Shown: positions 47,015-58,072 of the stretch, in pieces
How the letters are laid out: each line of letters begins with the position of its first letter
Position numbering within the stretch: the stretch's first letter is position 1
NCBI GenBank assembly: GCA_036898135.1
Contig: CM072523.1
Coordinates: 27,198,758 to 27,262,757 of the forward strand
Direction of reading: 5' to 3'
Source: Oncomelania hupensis
Taxonomy: Eukaryota; Mollusca; Gastropoda; Littorinimorpha; Pomatiopsidae
Length of the DNA: 64,000 nucleotides
Notes under the pieces: model-generated
The model's input: the letters and a program-made list of their open reading frames with translations, nothing else
Databases searched by the model: none
Told to the model about the DNA's origin: nothing
Program-made: the position numbers and the translations under genes

Positions 47015-48069
47015 TGGGGAGGGGGAAGGAAAAGGGGAGGGAAAGGTGGATGGGGGGCAAGAGAAGGGATTCTTTTTGAAATTGTTTGGCCTCGAATGCC
47101 ATCTACGGGAAACGGTTGCGCCTGTACGTGTTGCTCAAATTCTAAATGCAACAGTTTGACAAACTCTAGCAGACACTCTCAAACTAACTTTTTGCGGAGT
47201 AGCCGGGACTCGTGATTGATAGTGATATGGTTTGAAAACTAGTTGAAAAGTAAAGACAAGAATACGTACAAAGAACAAACACACTTGGCGATCGCTCATG
47301 TCTTCTTTTTACAATGTTTGACGTGATAGCAAAGTTTGTCTGCAAAACCAATAAACGATACCCATCAGTTCAAGCAACAATACAAAATTCGTCAACTTGT
47401 AACGTCAAAATTGAATTGTAACTTAACCATCAAGTAAAACCTTTAACGATAACATTTAAATAATACGATGTAAAATCAGTTATCACACTACGCGACAGGG
47501 GGCAGTTACACAACAAAGATGATGACTTCAACGAAGTGGAATGTAATTTTTAATGTTGCAAACAAGCCTCCAACTATACTGAAACAAAATTGGATGGGAC
47601 ATTTTGCAAGAAGAAACTGAATGTATGCAAACTGAAAGGGACTCATTTTATTAACAAAAATCTGGCAACCCCTGGAGAAGCAGAAAACCGTGACTTGCAG
47701 ATCAATCCGATACAGAAACTGCCGAAATAACGGAAGAGGAATATTTTAACTAAGTTTAGAGCAGAAAACAAGCCTGGAAGAGGAAGAGAACTACGAAGAG
47801 GTGACAGGGGCAGGAAACAGAACAGATGAGGAATAAGTGGCTGGGGATCAAAAAGGCATAGGGAGGTAAGAGGAGGGAAGAGGATGGGGGAATGTCAGAG
47901 GAGGAGGGTGGTAGAGATGGCGGGGGAGCTAGAGGAGGAAAGAAAGATCGGGGCTGTAAACTCTGCAGAATATGTGATGATAAATGGCAGCAAAGTCACA
48001 AGGCAAATGACATGTCAGGAGGAGAGAAAACGGGCGCCCTGGATTGGAGCGGCAGCGCAATTTCAAATT
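45847..48069. other. Unassigned sequence with simple repeats
   Basis: Includes GAT-type repeats (46198-46262), a CT microsatellite (46960-47011) and AG-rich DNA (47750-47950). No supported exon. Confidence 0.5.
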
Positions 48070-48204
48070 TCAGCCATTAATCAATCTTCTCCTGACGGCT
48101 CGTTTCTTTGCTCCAATAGACCTATAGACATGTTCGTAGGCCGCCACGTTTGCCTTCCTGTCCTCCTTCAGCGGCCTCGTGTAGATGATGTAAGCGATGG
48201 GACT
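48070..48204 (-). CDS. Candidate internal exon, product unknown
   Basis: On the minus strand an acceptor-like TTTTGTAATTGCTATTCATCAG ends at 48205. It is followed by SPIAYIIYTRPLKEDRKANV and AAYEHVYRSIG, open to a TGA at 48070. The first 25 codons almost all end in C or G, as in the RYK exons nearby. That bias vanishes after AAYEH, suggesting an exon end near 48130, although the only GT there (GTCTAT) is a weak donor. The SPIAYIIY segment is hydrophobic and could be the end of a membrane helix. I do not recognise the family. Confidence 0.35.
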   Translation of the reverse strand, partial: SPIAYIIYTRPLKEDRKANVAAYEHVYRSIGAKKRAVRRRLING

Positions 48205-48763
48205 CTGATGAATAGCAATTACAAAACACCCTCTTTCAGTCTTCAGTTCCAGCCCCCAGCTTGATTTAGTGCCCTTACAGTAGCCCGTACCCCCTGCTAG
48301 TGAACGACCCCCTTGTTCCCTTTACACACGACCAACTCACTGCGTGATGTAAATAGTCCTAGGCTTTCCAGTGATTTACTACACTTCAAGTGATCGGTCT
48401 TTTAATGTTCAAAATGGGATCCAGGGCCCCTGGCTTGATCGATCTACTAGATTTACTGCTTGTTAAACACCATCTGCTCCCTACGATCCATAATTTTTTT
48501 TTTTAAAAGAACGGCATCATGTGCTTTAAAACTTCAAGCTCAACAACTCTCTCTATTGAAGTTAGTCTTAAACAACATCCTAAATGTGTAATTTATTTAG
48601 TACAGTACTGCGATTTTTGCACAGTTATGTCAGGAATGAATGAATTAACTATTACTAGTATTAGACTTTGAAACAGGTTTTTGAGGTAGGGACTGGGAGA
48701 AATCGGAGAGTGGAACCTATCCTATCCCGTTGCTCGAAGGTCGTTGGGGCACCACAGATGATC

Positions 48764-48819
48764 AATCAATCAATCTTTAATTTAATGTCTGTTCACACAT
48801 TTAGGTGATATTAGACATG
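48764..48819 (-). mobile_element. 56-bp truncated retroposon with 11-bp target duplication
   Basis: Flanked by CACAGATGATC at 48753-48763 and 48820-48830. On the minus strand it ends TTAAAGATTGATTGATT, a (GATT)n tail. The body is too short to name a family. Confidence 0.75.
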
Positions 48820-48835
48820 CACAGATGATCATTTA

Positions 48836-49261
48836 ATAATAATAATAATAATGTTCGTCATTTATAAGCCTAAGGATCAAGGCGCTGGCCGATACAGGAT
48901 CTAACTCAAACCGTCCGAGACGCCCACCCGCAGCCTTTGGCGCATGGTCTGACGCCCGGACAACTGAGCACAATCCTGGGCAGCCAGGGATGGGGGAGAA
49001 GGACCAAGTGCATGCTGGGTGTGTTCTTGTTACCGGCACTCACCCGTCTAGGACATGAGCGTCAGGATCTTTAAAGTCCGTTATGATGGAATGTATGCGA
49101 CACACAGACTAGACCTCGGTTTATACTCTCATCCGAAGGAGTAGGAAAACAGGAGTAAAGTGTCTTTCCCAGGGACACAACACAATGGCCCGGCCAGGGC
49201 TCGAACCCGGGACCTTCAGATCCTCAAGCCGAAGCACTACCATTAGACCACAGTGCCTCCC
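48836..49261 (-). mobile_element. tRNA-derived SINE, intact copy
   Basis: On the minus strand: head GGAGGCACTGTGGTCTAATG with B box GGTTCGAGCCC, then TTGTGTCCCTGGGAAAGACA, CTTTAAAGATCCTGACGCTC, GACGGGTGAGTGCC, CTGCCCAGGATTGTGCTC, ATCGGCCAGCGCCTTGA and an (ATT)n tail. It is the reference for the split copy at 23620/33015 and the truncated copy at 17933. Confidence 0.93.
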
Positions 49262-49846
49262 AAAGTACTCCATCTTTCTTTGTCCTCATCAACCCTCATG
49301 GCTTCGCTCAGTGTCAAGGCAGTCCATTCTCTAATGTTGTCCTCCCACCTCTTTTTCTGTCTCCATCTTCTTCTACCTCCTTGCACCGTGACTTGCAGGA
49401 TGGTTTTGCAAGGCCTGATGCTCTGGTGATGTGCCCATACCATCGGAGTTTCTGTTTCTTCACCACTTCAAGCATGTCATCGTTTTGTCCAATGGCTCGT
49501 GTGATGGTCTGTCTGACTTCGTTGTTGGTGATGTACTGGGTATAGGAAATGCCAGAAGTCTTCTGTAGCACTTCATCTCCATGCTTTGTATTCTTCGATG
49601 TAGGTCTGCTGTGATGCTCCATGTTTCGCAAGCGTATAGGAAGATGGAGATGACAAGGTGAGCGCAGCAGCCTTACCTTGGAATGTAGACTGATGGTCCT
49701 GTCTTTCCAAATGGGCTTCAACCTTGTCAGGGCTGCATCCGACCTCAGAAATATTGCTGGCATTTCGATTTTAAATCTCAACTTAAAACCAATATTTTCA
49801 GACAACATTTTCGTAAAAATGAATACCTATTGTACCACCATCCACT

Positions 49847-49849
<3 letters not shown>

Positions 49850-49896
<47 letters not shown>

Positions 49897-49897
49897 A
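49850..49897. repeat. (CT)n microsatellite
   Basis: CT run of ~45 bp with one CTAT interruption. Confidence 0.95.
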
Positions 49898-50214
49898 CTT
49901 CCATGAAATTTGAAGTTTTATTCCCAACCTCCGTTCAGTACACTAGTACTGTATGATAACGTTTCACCATTTCTTGCACATTGAAGGCTTCAGATAAAAG
50001 TACCAGGTTACGTTCACTTTATCTTTAGAATTAAATTGATTTTGATCCCCAGTGTCAAGTAAGAGTTCAGAGTTGGTTGTGGCATGCCTATGTGATACTC
50101 TGTGAAGTTCAAACTAAGTTTAGGCAGTGTAAAAAGGTAACAACTGCAAATGAAAGATCCGGAGGTGGAAAAAATATTCCAAGCCGCAATTGCAGGGAAA
50201 GTTGCACCATGCTC

Positions 50215-51045
50215 ATTTTGGGAGCTATTGAAGTAGATGTCAACACCTTGACCTCCATCTTCAACTCAGCAACTGGTGACAGATGCCGCCACTGAGATCC
50301 TTGGCAAGCACCGCCCAAAGAAGAAACCGTGGATCACACCTGAACTTTTGGACCTGTGTAACAAATGAAAAGAGATGAAAAGGAAAAAGAACACCTCACA
50401 AGGAGCTGAGGCCTACAGAAAAATCAACAGTAACATCCGAAAAGGTCTGAGCACATCAAAGGAGAACTGGATAGAAGATTGATGCCAGGAAATATAGAAC
50501 AATTTGAATAAGAACAACAGCAAGAAGGCCTACCAGACTGAAGTAGCTGACAAGTGTTTAACAGCCACTTCAAGGTCTCCATGATCCAAACCCAGTCTGG
50601 CTTGTGCCTTACAGAAGAACAAGAAGTCTTGGACAGATGGACACAGTACTGCTCTGAACTTTACAACCACACACCAAACGGAGACCTATCAGTTCTAGCA
50701 TGTCCCGAAAACAGAGAAGAAAAAATCCTTCTAATTTCCCGAGACGAAGTTGAGGAAGCAGTGCAACTGTTGAAGAAGGAGAAGTCAGTGGGAGTGAACA
50801 ACATACCTGTAGAATTGCTTTAAGCAGGAGGAGATCAAGAATCGATAATTGATGCCCTCACCATTATCTGTAACAAGATCTGGAAGAGTGGGGAGTGGCC
50901 TACACTATGGACCCAATCACCTGTCATCACTCTTCCCAAAAATTGTAACCTTAAGGAGTGTCAAAATTACCCCACCATCAAAATCATCAGCCATACATCA
51001 GTCAGTACATAATAAGATCAAGATGGATTCAATCTAACACTAGCC
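50215..51045 (+). pseudogene. RTE-like LINE, middle segment (endonuclease-RT linker and start of RT)
   Basis: This copy retains a part the others lack. In mixed frames it reads an ILGKHRPKKKPWITPELL-like block (~50300), AYRKIN-NIRKGLSTSKENWI (~50425), NKNNSKKAYQT (~50510), QSGLCLTEEQEVLDRWTQYC (50591) and ELYNHTPNGDLSVLACP. EEAVQLLKKEKSVGVNNIPV (~50754) follows, then the DALTIICNKIWKSGEWPT region (~50850). These are the linker and first RT motifs of the family. Stops and frameshifts abound. The remaining RT is deleted, and the next sequence (51046) is already the 3' end. Confidence 0.85.
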
Positions 51046-51172
51046 TCTTGTGACATCGAGAATGGACTGGCGTGACACTGAGCGAAGCCATGAGGAGAGA
51101 GAAAGATGGAGTATGCTGGTTAAGCGGTCATCTATGGTGCCCCAACGATTTTCGAGCTACGGGATAGGATAG
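51046..51172 (+). mobile_element. RTE-like LINE, 3' end joined to the preceding segment
   Basis: Starts within the E-W-GVTLSEA region and ends CTACGGGATAGGATAGG. Together with 50215-51045 it looks like one copy with a large internal deletion. Confidence 0.8.
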
Positions 51173-51179
51173 GGGGGAA

Positions 51180-51505
51180 AAAAAGGTAAAGGTGTTCCCA
51201 GTCGCTGAGAAAGGAAGTGTTTGGGACCTTCAATTTATCTAGGCCAGCACAATGAGGGCAGCATCTATCTTCACTCCCTCCCTGCTTTACCATCCCAGGT
51301 TCTAAAACAGATCCAAGTACCCATTCACAGCTGAGTGGACTGGGGTGCGCTTTTTCCAATCTTTTTGTGTCATTGAGTGGTGGTGTTGCCTTCCAGCAAT
51401 TGTCACCCAACCAAGAACTAACCCTTCCGAACGTTGCTTAACAAGAAACATTGCTAGCATGGCAAATGTGCCCAAAGCACTTCACTAATGCTCCACCAAG
51501 GCAGT
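51180..51505 (-). mobile_element. 5S-rRNA-derived SINE, copy 2
   Basis: Minus strand: head GGTGGAGCATTAGTGAAGTG, then GTTAAGCAACGTTCGG, TTAGTTCTTGGTTGGGTGAC (5S C-box relative) and body GGTAAAGCAGGGAGGGAG. End is GGGAACACCTTTACCTTTTT, immediately after a LINE tail. Confidence 0.85.
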
Positions 51506-51574
51506 GGAGACTTGTGTTCTTTTTTTCTTTTTTTTAAATGTATTTCATTTTAAGTTATTTGATTTTATGATTTT

Positions 51575-51682
51575 AGAATGAAGCCATGAAGATTGCCGAG
51601 GACAGAGAAGATGGAGTACGCTGGTTAAACGATCATCTGTGGAGCCCCAACAACCTTTGAGTTATGGTATAGGATAAAATCA
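51575..51682 (+). mobile_element. RTE-like LINE, 3'-end fragment
   Basis: GAAGCCATGAAGATTGC, AGATGGAGTACGCTGGTTAA and ATCATCTGTGG, ending GAGTTATGGTATAGGATAAA. Only the last ~105 bp of the family. Confidence 0.8.
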
Positions 51683-51880
51683 TTTCATGAAATTCATAAC
51701 CCTTTTTACTTATTATTCTTATTACTATTTTATATTATTATATTATATCATTAATAATATTATTATTAATCATAATAATAACAATAATAATAATTATTTT
51801 TATTATTACAGAACTTTGCTATTAGTATTATTATTAATTATTTATTGTTATATTATTCAGTCATAATTTCATTTATTTAA

Positions 51881-51993
51881 GCTTGACGAGAGCGGTGTCT
51901 ATCTCCTCTCCATTGCTGCTTTACCTCCCCTGGTTCTAAACAGATCCTGGTACCCATTCACAGCTGGGTGTGTCATGCGCTTGTTTCATGCTT

Positions 51994-52024
<31 letters not shown>

Positions 52025-52122
52025 TCAATTGATGGTTGCCTTCCATGTAATGATGCATGGTCACCCATCCAAGTACTAACCCAGCGTTACTTATCATGAA
52101 ACATTGCTAACATGCGCCCAAA
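51881..52122 (-). mobile_element. 5S-rRNA-derived SINE, copy 3 (left arm of an inverted pair)
   Basis: The plus strand shows GTCACCCATCCAAGTACTAA, the complement of a nearly canonical 5S C-box region. Body and head match copy 4 at 52268-52509 in inverted orientation. It includes a T12G20 homopolymer junction (~51992-52023). Confidence 0.9.
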
Positions 52123-52267
52123 TATATTTACTTTGCTTAAAAAAAAATCCCGAGTAAGGCCTAAGGGTGTATGGTTTGTCACTAAATCAATCTCAATCAC
52201 ACAAAAAAAATACAAATGAAACATGATAAAGCCATCCACCATGTTGTTTGATTTATTTGTGCAGTGG

Positions 52268-52590
52268 TTTGGGCACATGTTAGCAATGTTTCATGATAAG
52301 TAACGCTGGGTTAGTACTTGGATGGGTGACCATGCATCATTACATGGAAGGCAACCATCAATTGACCCCCCACCCAAAAAAAAAAAAAAAAAAAAAGCAT
52401 GAAACAAGTGCACGACACACCCAGCTGTGAATGGGTACCAGGATCTGTTTAGAACCAGGGGAGGTAAAGCAGCAATGGAGAGGAGATAGACACCGCTCTC
52501 ATCAAGCTGGCCTAGAGAAAAAGGAGGTCCTAGATGCCTCTCCCCTCAACGACCTAAAGGTTACAGGAACACCACCTACATTTACCATCA
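52268..52590 (+). mobile_element. 5S-rRNA-derived SINE, copy 4 (right arm of an inverted pair)
   Basis: Contains TTAGTACTTGGATGGGTGAC, which differs from the canonical 5S segment at one base. It then has CAGCTGTGAATGGGTACCAG, GGTAAAGCAGCAATGGAG and a 3' end GGAACACCACCTACATTTAC. The loop between the arms (52123-52267) is unrelated AT-rich DNA. Confidence 0.9.
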
Positions 52591-54054
52591 ATTCCTATGA
52601 ATTCAATGATTGATGTACAATCAAACTTTATGTGTTAGTTTAATATGATTTACAATCATAGTTAAGCTTAAAAGACTTCCAACATACTGGTTTCTTTACT
52701 TATATTAATTTATAATCATTGTTATCATTTCAGATGAATTCAATTACATGTACAATTCTATGTATTTTGTGATTCATGATTTATATGACCTTCGTAAATT
52801 AAATGATTATTTTTCTAAATCACAATTTATTATCGACTATAGTACAAATTTAACACTGCAATAAATATTGATACTAACTTTATTGTAATTTAAATTAAAA
52901 AAAAAATTAATTTAATTATGATTAAATTTACAAAAAAAATAGAAAATCAAAATAAAAAGAAAAGACGAGTATCACCACCCACTCACCCTAAAAAAAACGG
53001 GGAGGGGGGGGGGGGAGTGGGAGGAAGGGGGGGGATACAATTTTTTAAATTAAATGTAGCCTAAGGCAGCCTAAGCTATTTTTCAAGCCTAAGTTATTAC
53101 TATCCAGATTGTATAGTTTTCTTTGCCCACTGCATTAATTTGTGAGATGTATTCACAGGCACTGAATTCAGTAATCCACACTGTGACTGTGTGTGTGAAC
53201 ACAGCTCTCATAGAACAAAACTGCTTGATGTAAAAATTCATCTTAGTGTAGGTCAAGTGGTAGAAGTGTAAACTTTCATTTGCCTGTAAAATTTTTACAT
53301 TGCAACATCTTAGCCCGCTGAAGGAGTTTTCTCCAAAAACAGGATTTTATTAGTATTACATTCTTCAAGCCATGTTTCCCTGATTACAACCTTGTTAAGG
53401 TACAAATGTTTATTATTGTTGTAAAAAATTATAAAGATCAGTCTATTGTCGTATTGATCCTGAGTGTCTCCTGCAAGAACAGTAAGCAAAGACTTGAAAG
53501 AGTTTTGATTGTGCAGTGACAGGGGCAGTAAGATTTTTGTTTTCTTCAACACCCAATATGTCCAATTGTCACACCAAATGCCTGCAGTTTTGGAAAGGAG
53601 CCATTCAGTGGGAAAAAAGACTCAGCTCCAGTTGCTATTCTGGACGTGGAAACCCCAGCTACTGCATGTGTCCAGCGCTATACTCTATGAAAGGTTAGGG
53701 TTTCAGATACTAATCTCCCAAGCCTTTGACATCATGGTCACACCAAGGTGAAAATTAACTCCTTACCCTCCCTTTTAAATTAGGAGGCCAGTAGAGGGAT
53801 CCAGTCTCCAAATCTTATTTTATAATTGGGAGGTGGGGACTTTGACGATTAAATCACCTTGGAATGCAGGAAGATGGAACCGTAACCAAATATCTGCTGG
53901 CCACTGAAGCCAAAGCAGAATCTCACTGTATCCCAATCAGTAATCAGTATCTTTTAACCATTTTCCTCAAACATGGACGGTCTCTTCCCCACCCTTATCT
54001 TCTCAACACATCATTAAGAGCAAGCTGTGATACTATACCCCAGGAATGAATGCC
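52591..54054. other. Unassigned AT-rich sequence
   Basis: AT-rich DNA with short A and G runs (52893-53036). Nothing coding was recognised on either strand. Confidence 0.5.
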
Positions 54055-54809
54055 CAGTGTTCCCTCCACACACAAAAAAAGAGAGTCCTTGGGACTCCCA
54101 GGTATGCAATTTTAAGGGTCCTTGTGCAAATTTTGGGAGTCCCCAAATCGGAAAAACAAATGTAAAAACAAGTCCAAGCCTATCTTTTTTTCTTTTACTC
54201 TGTTAAAGCGTCACATTAGTTATCATAATCATAATAAAACCAAAAAATTAAAACATGTATTAAATACCATCTCGCTTGCGTCAAACTGGCACCAACGGAT
54301 CTCTTGCAACCATCTGTCGTTGAGTTTTCGTTTCTTTAGACGCTTTACTTCAGTTTGAGTTTCATCATTTATTTGTTTATCCTTGCTTTGGAGTTCCGTA
54401 TTTTCGATAATGACAGGATCTGTACTTGATGTTGCTGTGGATGAACGGGTTTTGGGCCCAGTCAACCAAGTCAGAAGTGACATGATCGTGTATGATAGAA
54501 TCAAATAATGGATTCACGAAGATTTCTTCTGTTCAGTGAATGGATTGCTTGGAGGAAGTTTACAATGCGCGCGCATGCGATTTTTAAGGACGGCAACTCC
54601 CGACACAATCTTTAATCGTCTGCAATGGCAGTCTCAGTTGGGTTCTGATTATGCCGTGAATTAGTTCGCCACTCGTTGGTCGTATTTTTGACCTCAGCGA
54701 TTCGAAAAAAATGTGTGCGTCCACAGGACGCACAAATGCAAATTTTTCTGCGTCCTTTTTCATATTTTGTGCGTAACTGACGCACTACTGTGCGTAATCG
54801 GGAACACTG
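54055..54809 (-). mobile_element. hAT-like element, CAGTGTTCCC family, copy 2, with transposase N-terminal exon
   Basis: A 755-bp element with ends CAGTGTTCCC/GGGAACACTG, flanked by the 6-bp duplication AATGCC (54049-54054, 54810-54815). On the minus strand, codons in 54229-54480 read MSLLTWLTGPKTRSSTA, DPVIIENTE, then KKRKLNDRWLQEIRWCQFDA and a cysteine close after. A K..F.D.WL..F.W...D....M.C pattern is the zinc-finger start of ZNF862/KIAA1586-type hAT transposases. The frame stops at 54229. No catalytic core is present. Confidence 0.85.
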
Positions 54810-55524
54810 AATGCCTTTCATGTTATCCCATACGATCCCCCTCCCATCTCACAAGCTTCAGCAAACAATCTAGTATTGTAAGGTATTTCAATCGCCCAGA
54901 CTGCTGGAAGACAGGACAGTTAATTAAGCTTGTCAGGGCAAGAAAAAACAATATGCTGTTTCTTAAGGAAAAGGTGGGTGTCAGTGTCAGTGTTAATTTG
55001 GGAGCCTCTCCCCAAAGAAAACAAGACTCAAATTCAGCCCCATCAGCTTCAGTGAAAAAATACAATAGCTTCTGAAATGAGCAGGTAGGACTAGGAGAGG
55101 TTGCAAGTTGGGATAAAATTTCTGCACAACTTTCACAATGTCAGACAAAGAGACATTGAGCACAATAGCTCTAGATGGCTAAAGCTTTAAAAAGCACTAC
55201 TAATCCTGAGTCAGTGAGTAAGACTGAACATTTCATGCAGGTGTGGTCTGGGTACATGTGGGAGACTGAAAAAAAAAGTAATGTACTAATGAATAAATTG
55301 AATTATCGGTACAGTAATTTACTAATTATTAGCTCCATTCTGAGATTCACAGACATGAGCCTGAATTGAATAGGCTCTGAAACCCTGTGTATTGCTGCAA
55401 ATAATGATTTGGATTATCTTTCAGAATCAAAGACAAACTAAGTTTTATGTGAAATAAATACACAACAAGACACAACCAAATTGGTCTCAAAAGTCAATAA
55501 AAAGGCTAATAAAACACATATATA
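54810..55524. other. Spacer between two head-to-head transposon copies
   Basis: 715 bp of ordinary AT-rich sequence. No exon or repeat recognised. Confidence 0.5.
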
Positions 55525-56234
55525 CAGTGTTCCCGATTATGCACAGTAGTGCGTCAATTACGCACAAAATATGAAAAATGACGCAGAAAAAATTGCATGT
55601 GTGCGTCCTGTGGACGCACATATTTTTTTCGAATCGCTGAAGTCAAAAGTATGACCAACGAGTGGCGAACTAATTCACGGCATAATCGGAATCAGAACCC
55701 AACTGAGACTGCCATTGCAGACGATTAAAGATTGTACCGGGAGTTGTCGTCCTTAAAAATCGCATGCGCGCGCATTGTAAACTTCCTCCAAGCAATCCAT
55801 TCACTGAACAGAAGAAATCTTCGTGAATCCATTCTTTGATGCTATCATACACGATCATGTCACTGTCTCTAACTTGGTTGGCTGGGCCCAAAACCCGTTC
55901 ATCCACAGCAAAATCAAGTACAGATCCTGTCATTATCGAAAATACGGAAGCTGTTGTGCAGGGTGCTCTGAAGGAGTTTGCAGCAACCAAGCGACTCAGG
56001 CTTAAACAAACATTTAATACATGTTATAATTTTTTGGTTTTATATGATTATAATAACCAATGTGACGCTTTAACAAAGTAAAAAAAAAAGAAGAAAGAAA
56101 ACAAGTGAGGCTTGGACTTGTTTTTTCATTTCTTTTTCCGATTTGAGGACTCACAAAATTTGCACAAGGACTCTTAAAATTTTATACCTGGGAGTCCCAA
56201 GGACTCTCATTATTTTTGGGTGGAGGGAACACTG
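55525..56234 (+). mobile_element. hAT-like element, CAGTGTTCCC family, copy 3
   Basis: A 710-bp copy in the opposite orientation to copy 2. The subterminal region has GCGTCAATTACGCAC and GTGCGTCCTGTGGACGCAC, both self-complementary. The plus strand encodes MSLSLTWLAGPKTRSSTA and DPVIIENTE, then diverges from copy 2 where the KRKLNDRW segment is missing. Flanks are TA-repeats (atatata on both sides), so the target duplication length is ambiguous here. Confidence 0.85.
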
Positions 56235-56343
56235 ATATATAACACCTTCGATGTATATATTTCTTGAGGACAGGTGACAACTTTAGACATAGTGCAGTGA
56301 CATAAAAATAACAATGAAAATAGGGTTTATAAAATTCAGAGTA

Positions 56344-58072
56344 GTTGGGTCTGTCTACAAAGCTGGTTCACTTTTTGTGACATGGGTGCCCAAAATAAAA
56401 AGTTGTCAAATACATGCATTTTGTGGTTTATTTGAAAGATATGTATGTGTGTGATCATGCCATGCAGGTTAGAAGATAAGTTTTGACCTTATATGCATGT
56501 AGTCAGACCTTTAGTGTACACACACTCAACGAAATGTCCAGCAATGTAACATGGAAACCAAATAGTACTTAAAAACCAACAATATATATATATATAAGTT
56601 GGCAAAGAATCTTTATTTATAAAGAGATTTGCTATCAAATAGATATAAGATTAAAAAGAAATGTTTACATTAGTAAAGAAGTTTATCTATTGATACATTA
56701 TCAAGTCAATCAATTTTCTACAAATTTTAATCGTTAAAAGTTCTTTTATACTTAAAATGAAACAACCTGAAACAGCTACTGCACATACAAATTGTGTATA
56801 ATATTATAACATAAACACAAAATAAAAGTGAGATCTTACAGGTCTCTATTAAAAAAAAATCTGGTTCTTATTTTAAAAAATAATGTCCAATGTAACACGG
56901 AAACCAAATTAAGCTTGACGATAAATTATATTCGGCTAAATAATATTTATCAAACTTAGCGTATCCAAATCAAGTCAAATAATAAATTTAAATAAGTTTA
57001 CTTGTCACTGCTGTTTCAAAGAGCATTTTTATTTATTCATTAACAAATTTTGAACGGATCTCATCATCCATCGGAACAAGAACGGCAAAAAAATAATGGT
57101 TTCTTGGCTTCTAATTACGTTAGACTAGCCGGAGATCTATTTTCATTAAAATAGGCACCACAGTCGAATTAAACTTATCCTAACAACTAAATAAACATAA
57201 AATATTATATAAACATGAAGAATCTTACCGTAAAGAGTCAGTTTTCTTGGTGACACTGCGTGCGTGTCCAACGTAACAACTACGTGATACTCGGAAACCA
57301 CACACAATGAAAAAGATTCCCCGCGTAAAATGAAACCACGCGAGAAGGGACGAGTGTATATCCACTAATGAGGCCTACTTTACGTCATTAAAATAGTTCT
57401 ACTAGGTATGCTTTGAAATTTAAGCAAAATAAATTTGTATACATGTGTAGTCCAACGTAACACAAAAATCCGGAAACGATGTCAACCGATGCTTTTCAGA
57501 CCATCAAAGCATTTACATAACGACTAAATTGTTATTTGTAAACATTGGAATTCATTCATAACATACCACCAAGAAAGACAACTCTAAAAAAAACATGTAT
57601 TCTTGCGCTTAAGACAAAGATCAATTTTTGAAAACATTCTGCCTGTTTCGGAAACCATACGTTACGTTGGACATCCAAATTTACTCCGGCTATAAAACAC
57701 AAAAAACAAAACAAATTGTTTTTGTAAGTATTGTGCATGTTTAAACTATTACTAATGAGTTAGATTATAATAATTTTATGTGTTCTATGACATCTTTATT
57801 TATGTAAACACTTAAAAGAAAACCCGGTCATTCTCATGTCACAAAATTAGGTCAAATTTTAGGCCACTTTCAGACATTTACAAAGCAAATACAAAGGTTC
57901 TACTTCTATAGACATTTTCGTCTTGAAATTATTAATACTATCTCTCCGATCATTTTTAAATAAGATAATAACAAAAGGAAAGGCAAATAAGCAGCTTGTT
58001 GTGATAAATATTATCTAGAAAAGCAGCACCCCTCGCGGTGCTCAGCTTTGTAGACAGACCCAGTTACACTAG
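56344..58072. mobile_element. Candidate AT-rich TIR element with a repeated internal motif
   Basis: TGGGTCTGTCTACAAAGCTG near 56346 recurs inverted at 58044-58063 (perfect 20 bp). Between them, the motif pair TGTCCAACGTAAC + CGGAAACC recurs near 56535, 56884, 57265 and 57449. A fifth occurrence at 57648-57674 has the first half inverted. The interior is AT-rich with no reading frame of note. A hairpin AGCACC..GGTGCT lies just inside the right end. No clean target duplication was identified. Confidence 0.6.

Larger units (their letters stand above)
48718..49745 (-). pseudogene. RTE-like LINE, 3' half, interrupted by two younger retroposons
   Basis: Minus-strand LINE copy. The 3' tail (TCCTATCCC...) starts at 48718. 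The C-terminal coding part (SGLAKPSC, W-EDNIREW in another frame) and the upstream TRLKPIWKDRTISLHSK and KLRWYGHITRASGLA blocks lie between 49262 and 49745. It is split near its 3' end by a 56-bp insertion (48764-48819) and by the SINE 48836-49261. The frame is broken several times. Confidence 0.85.
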
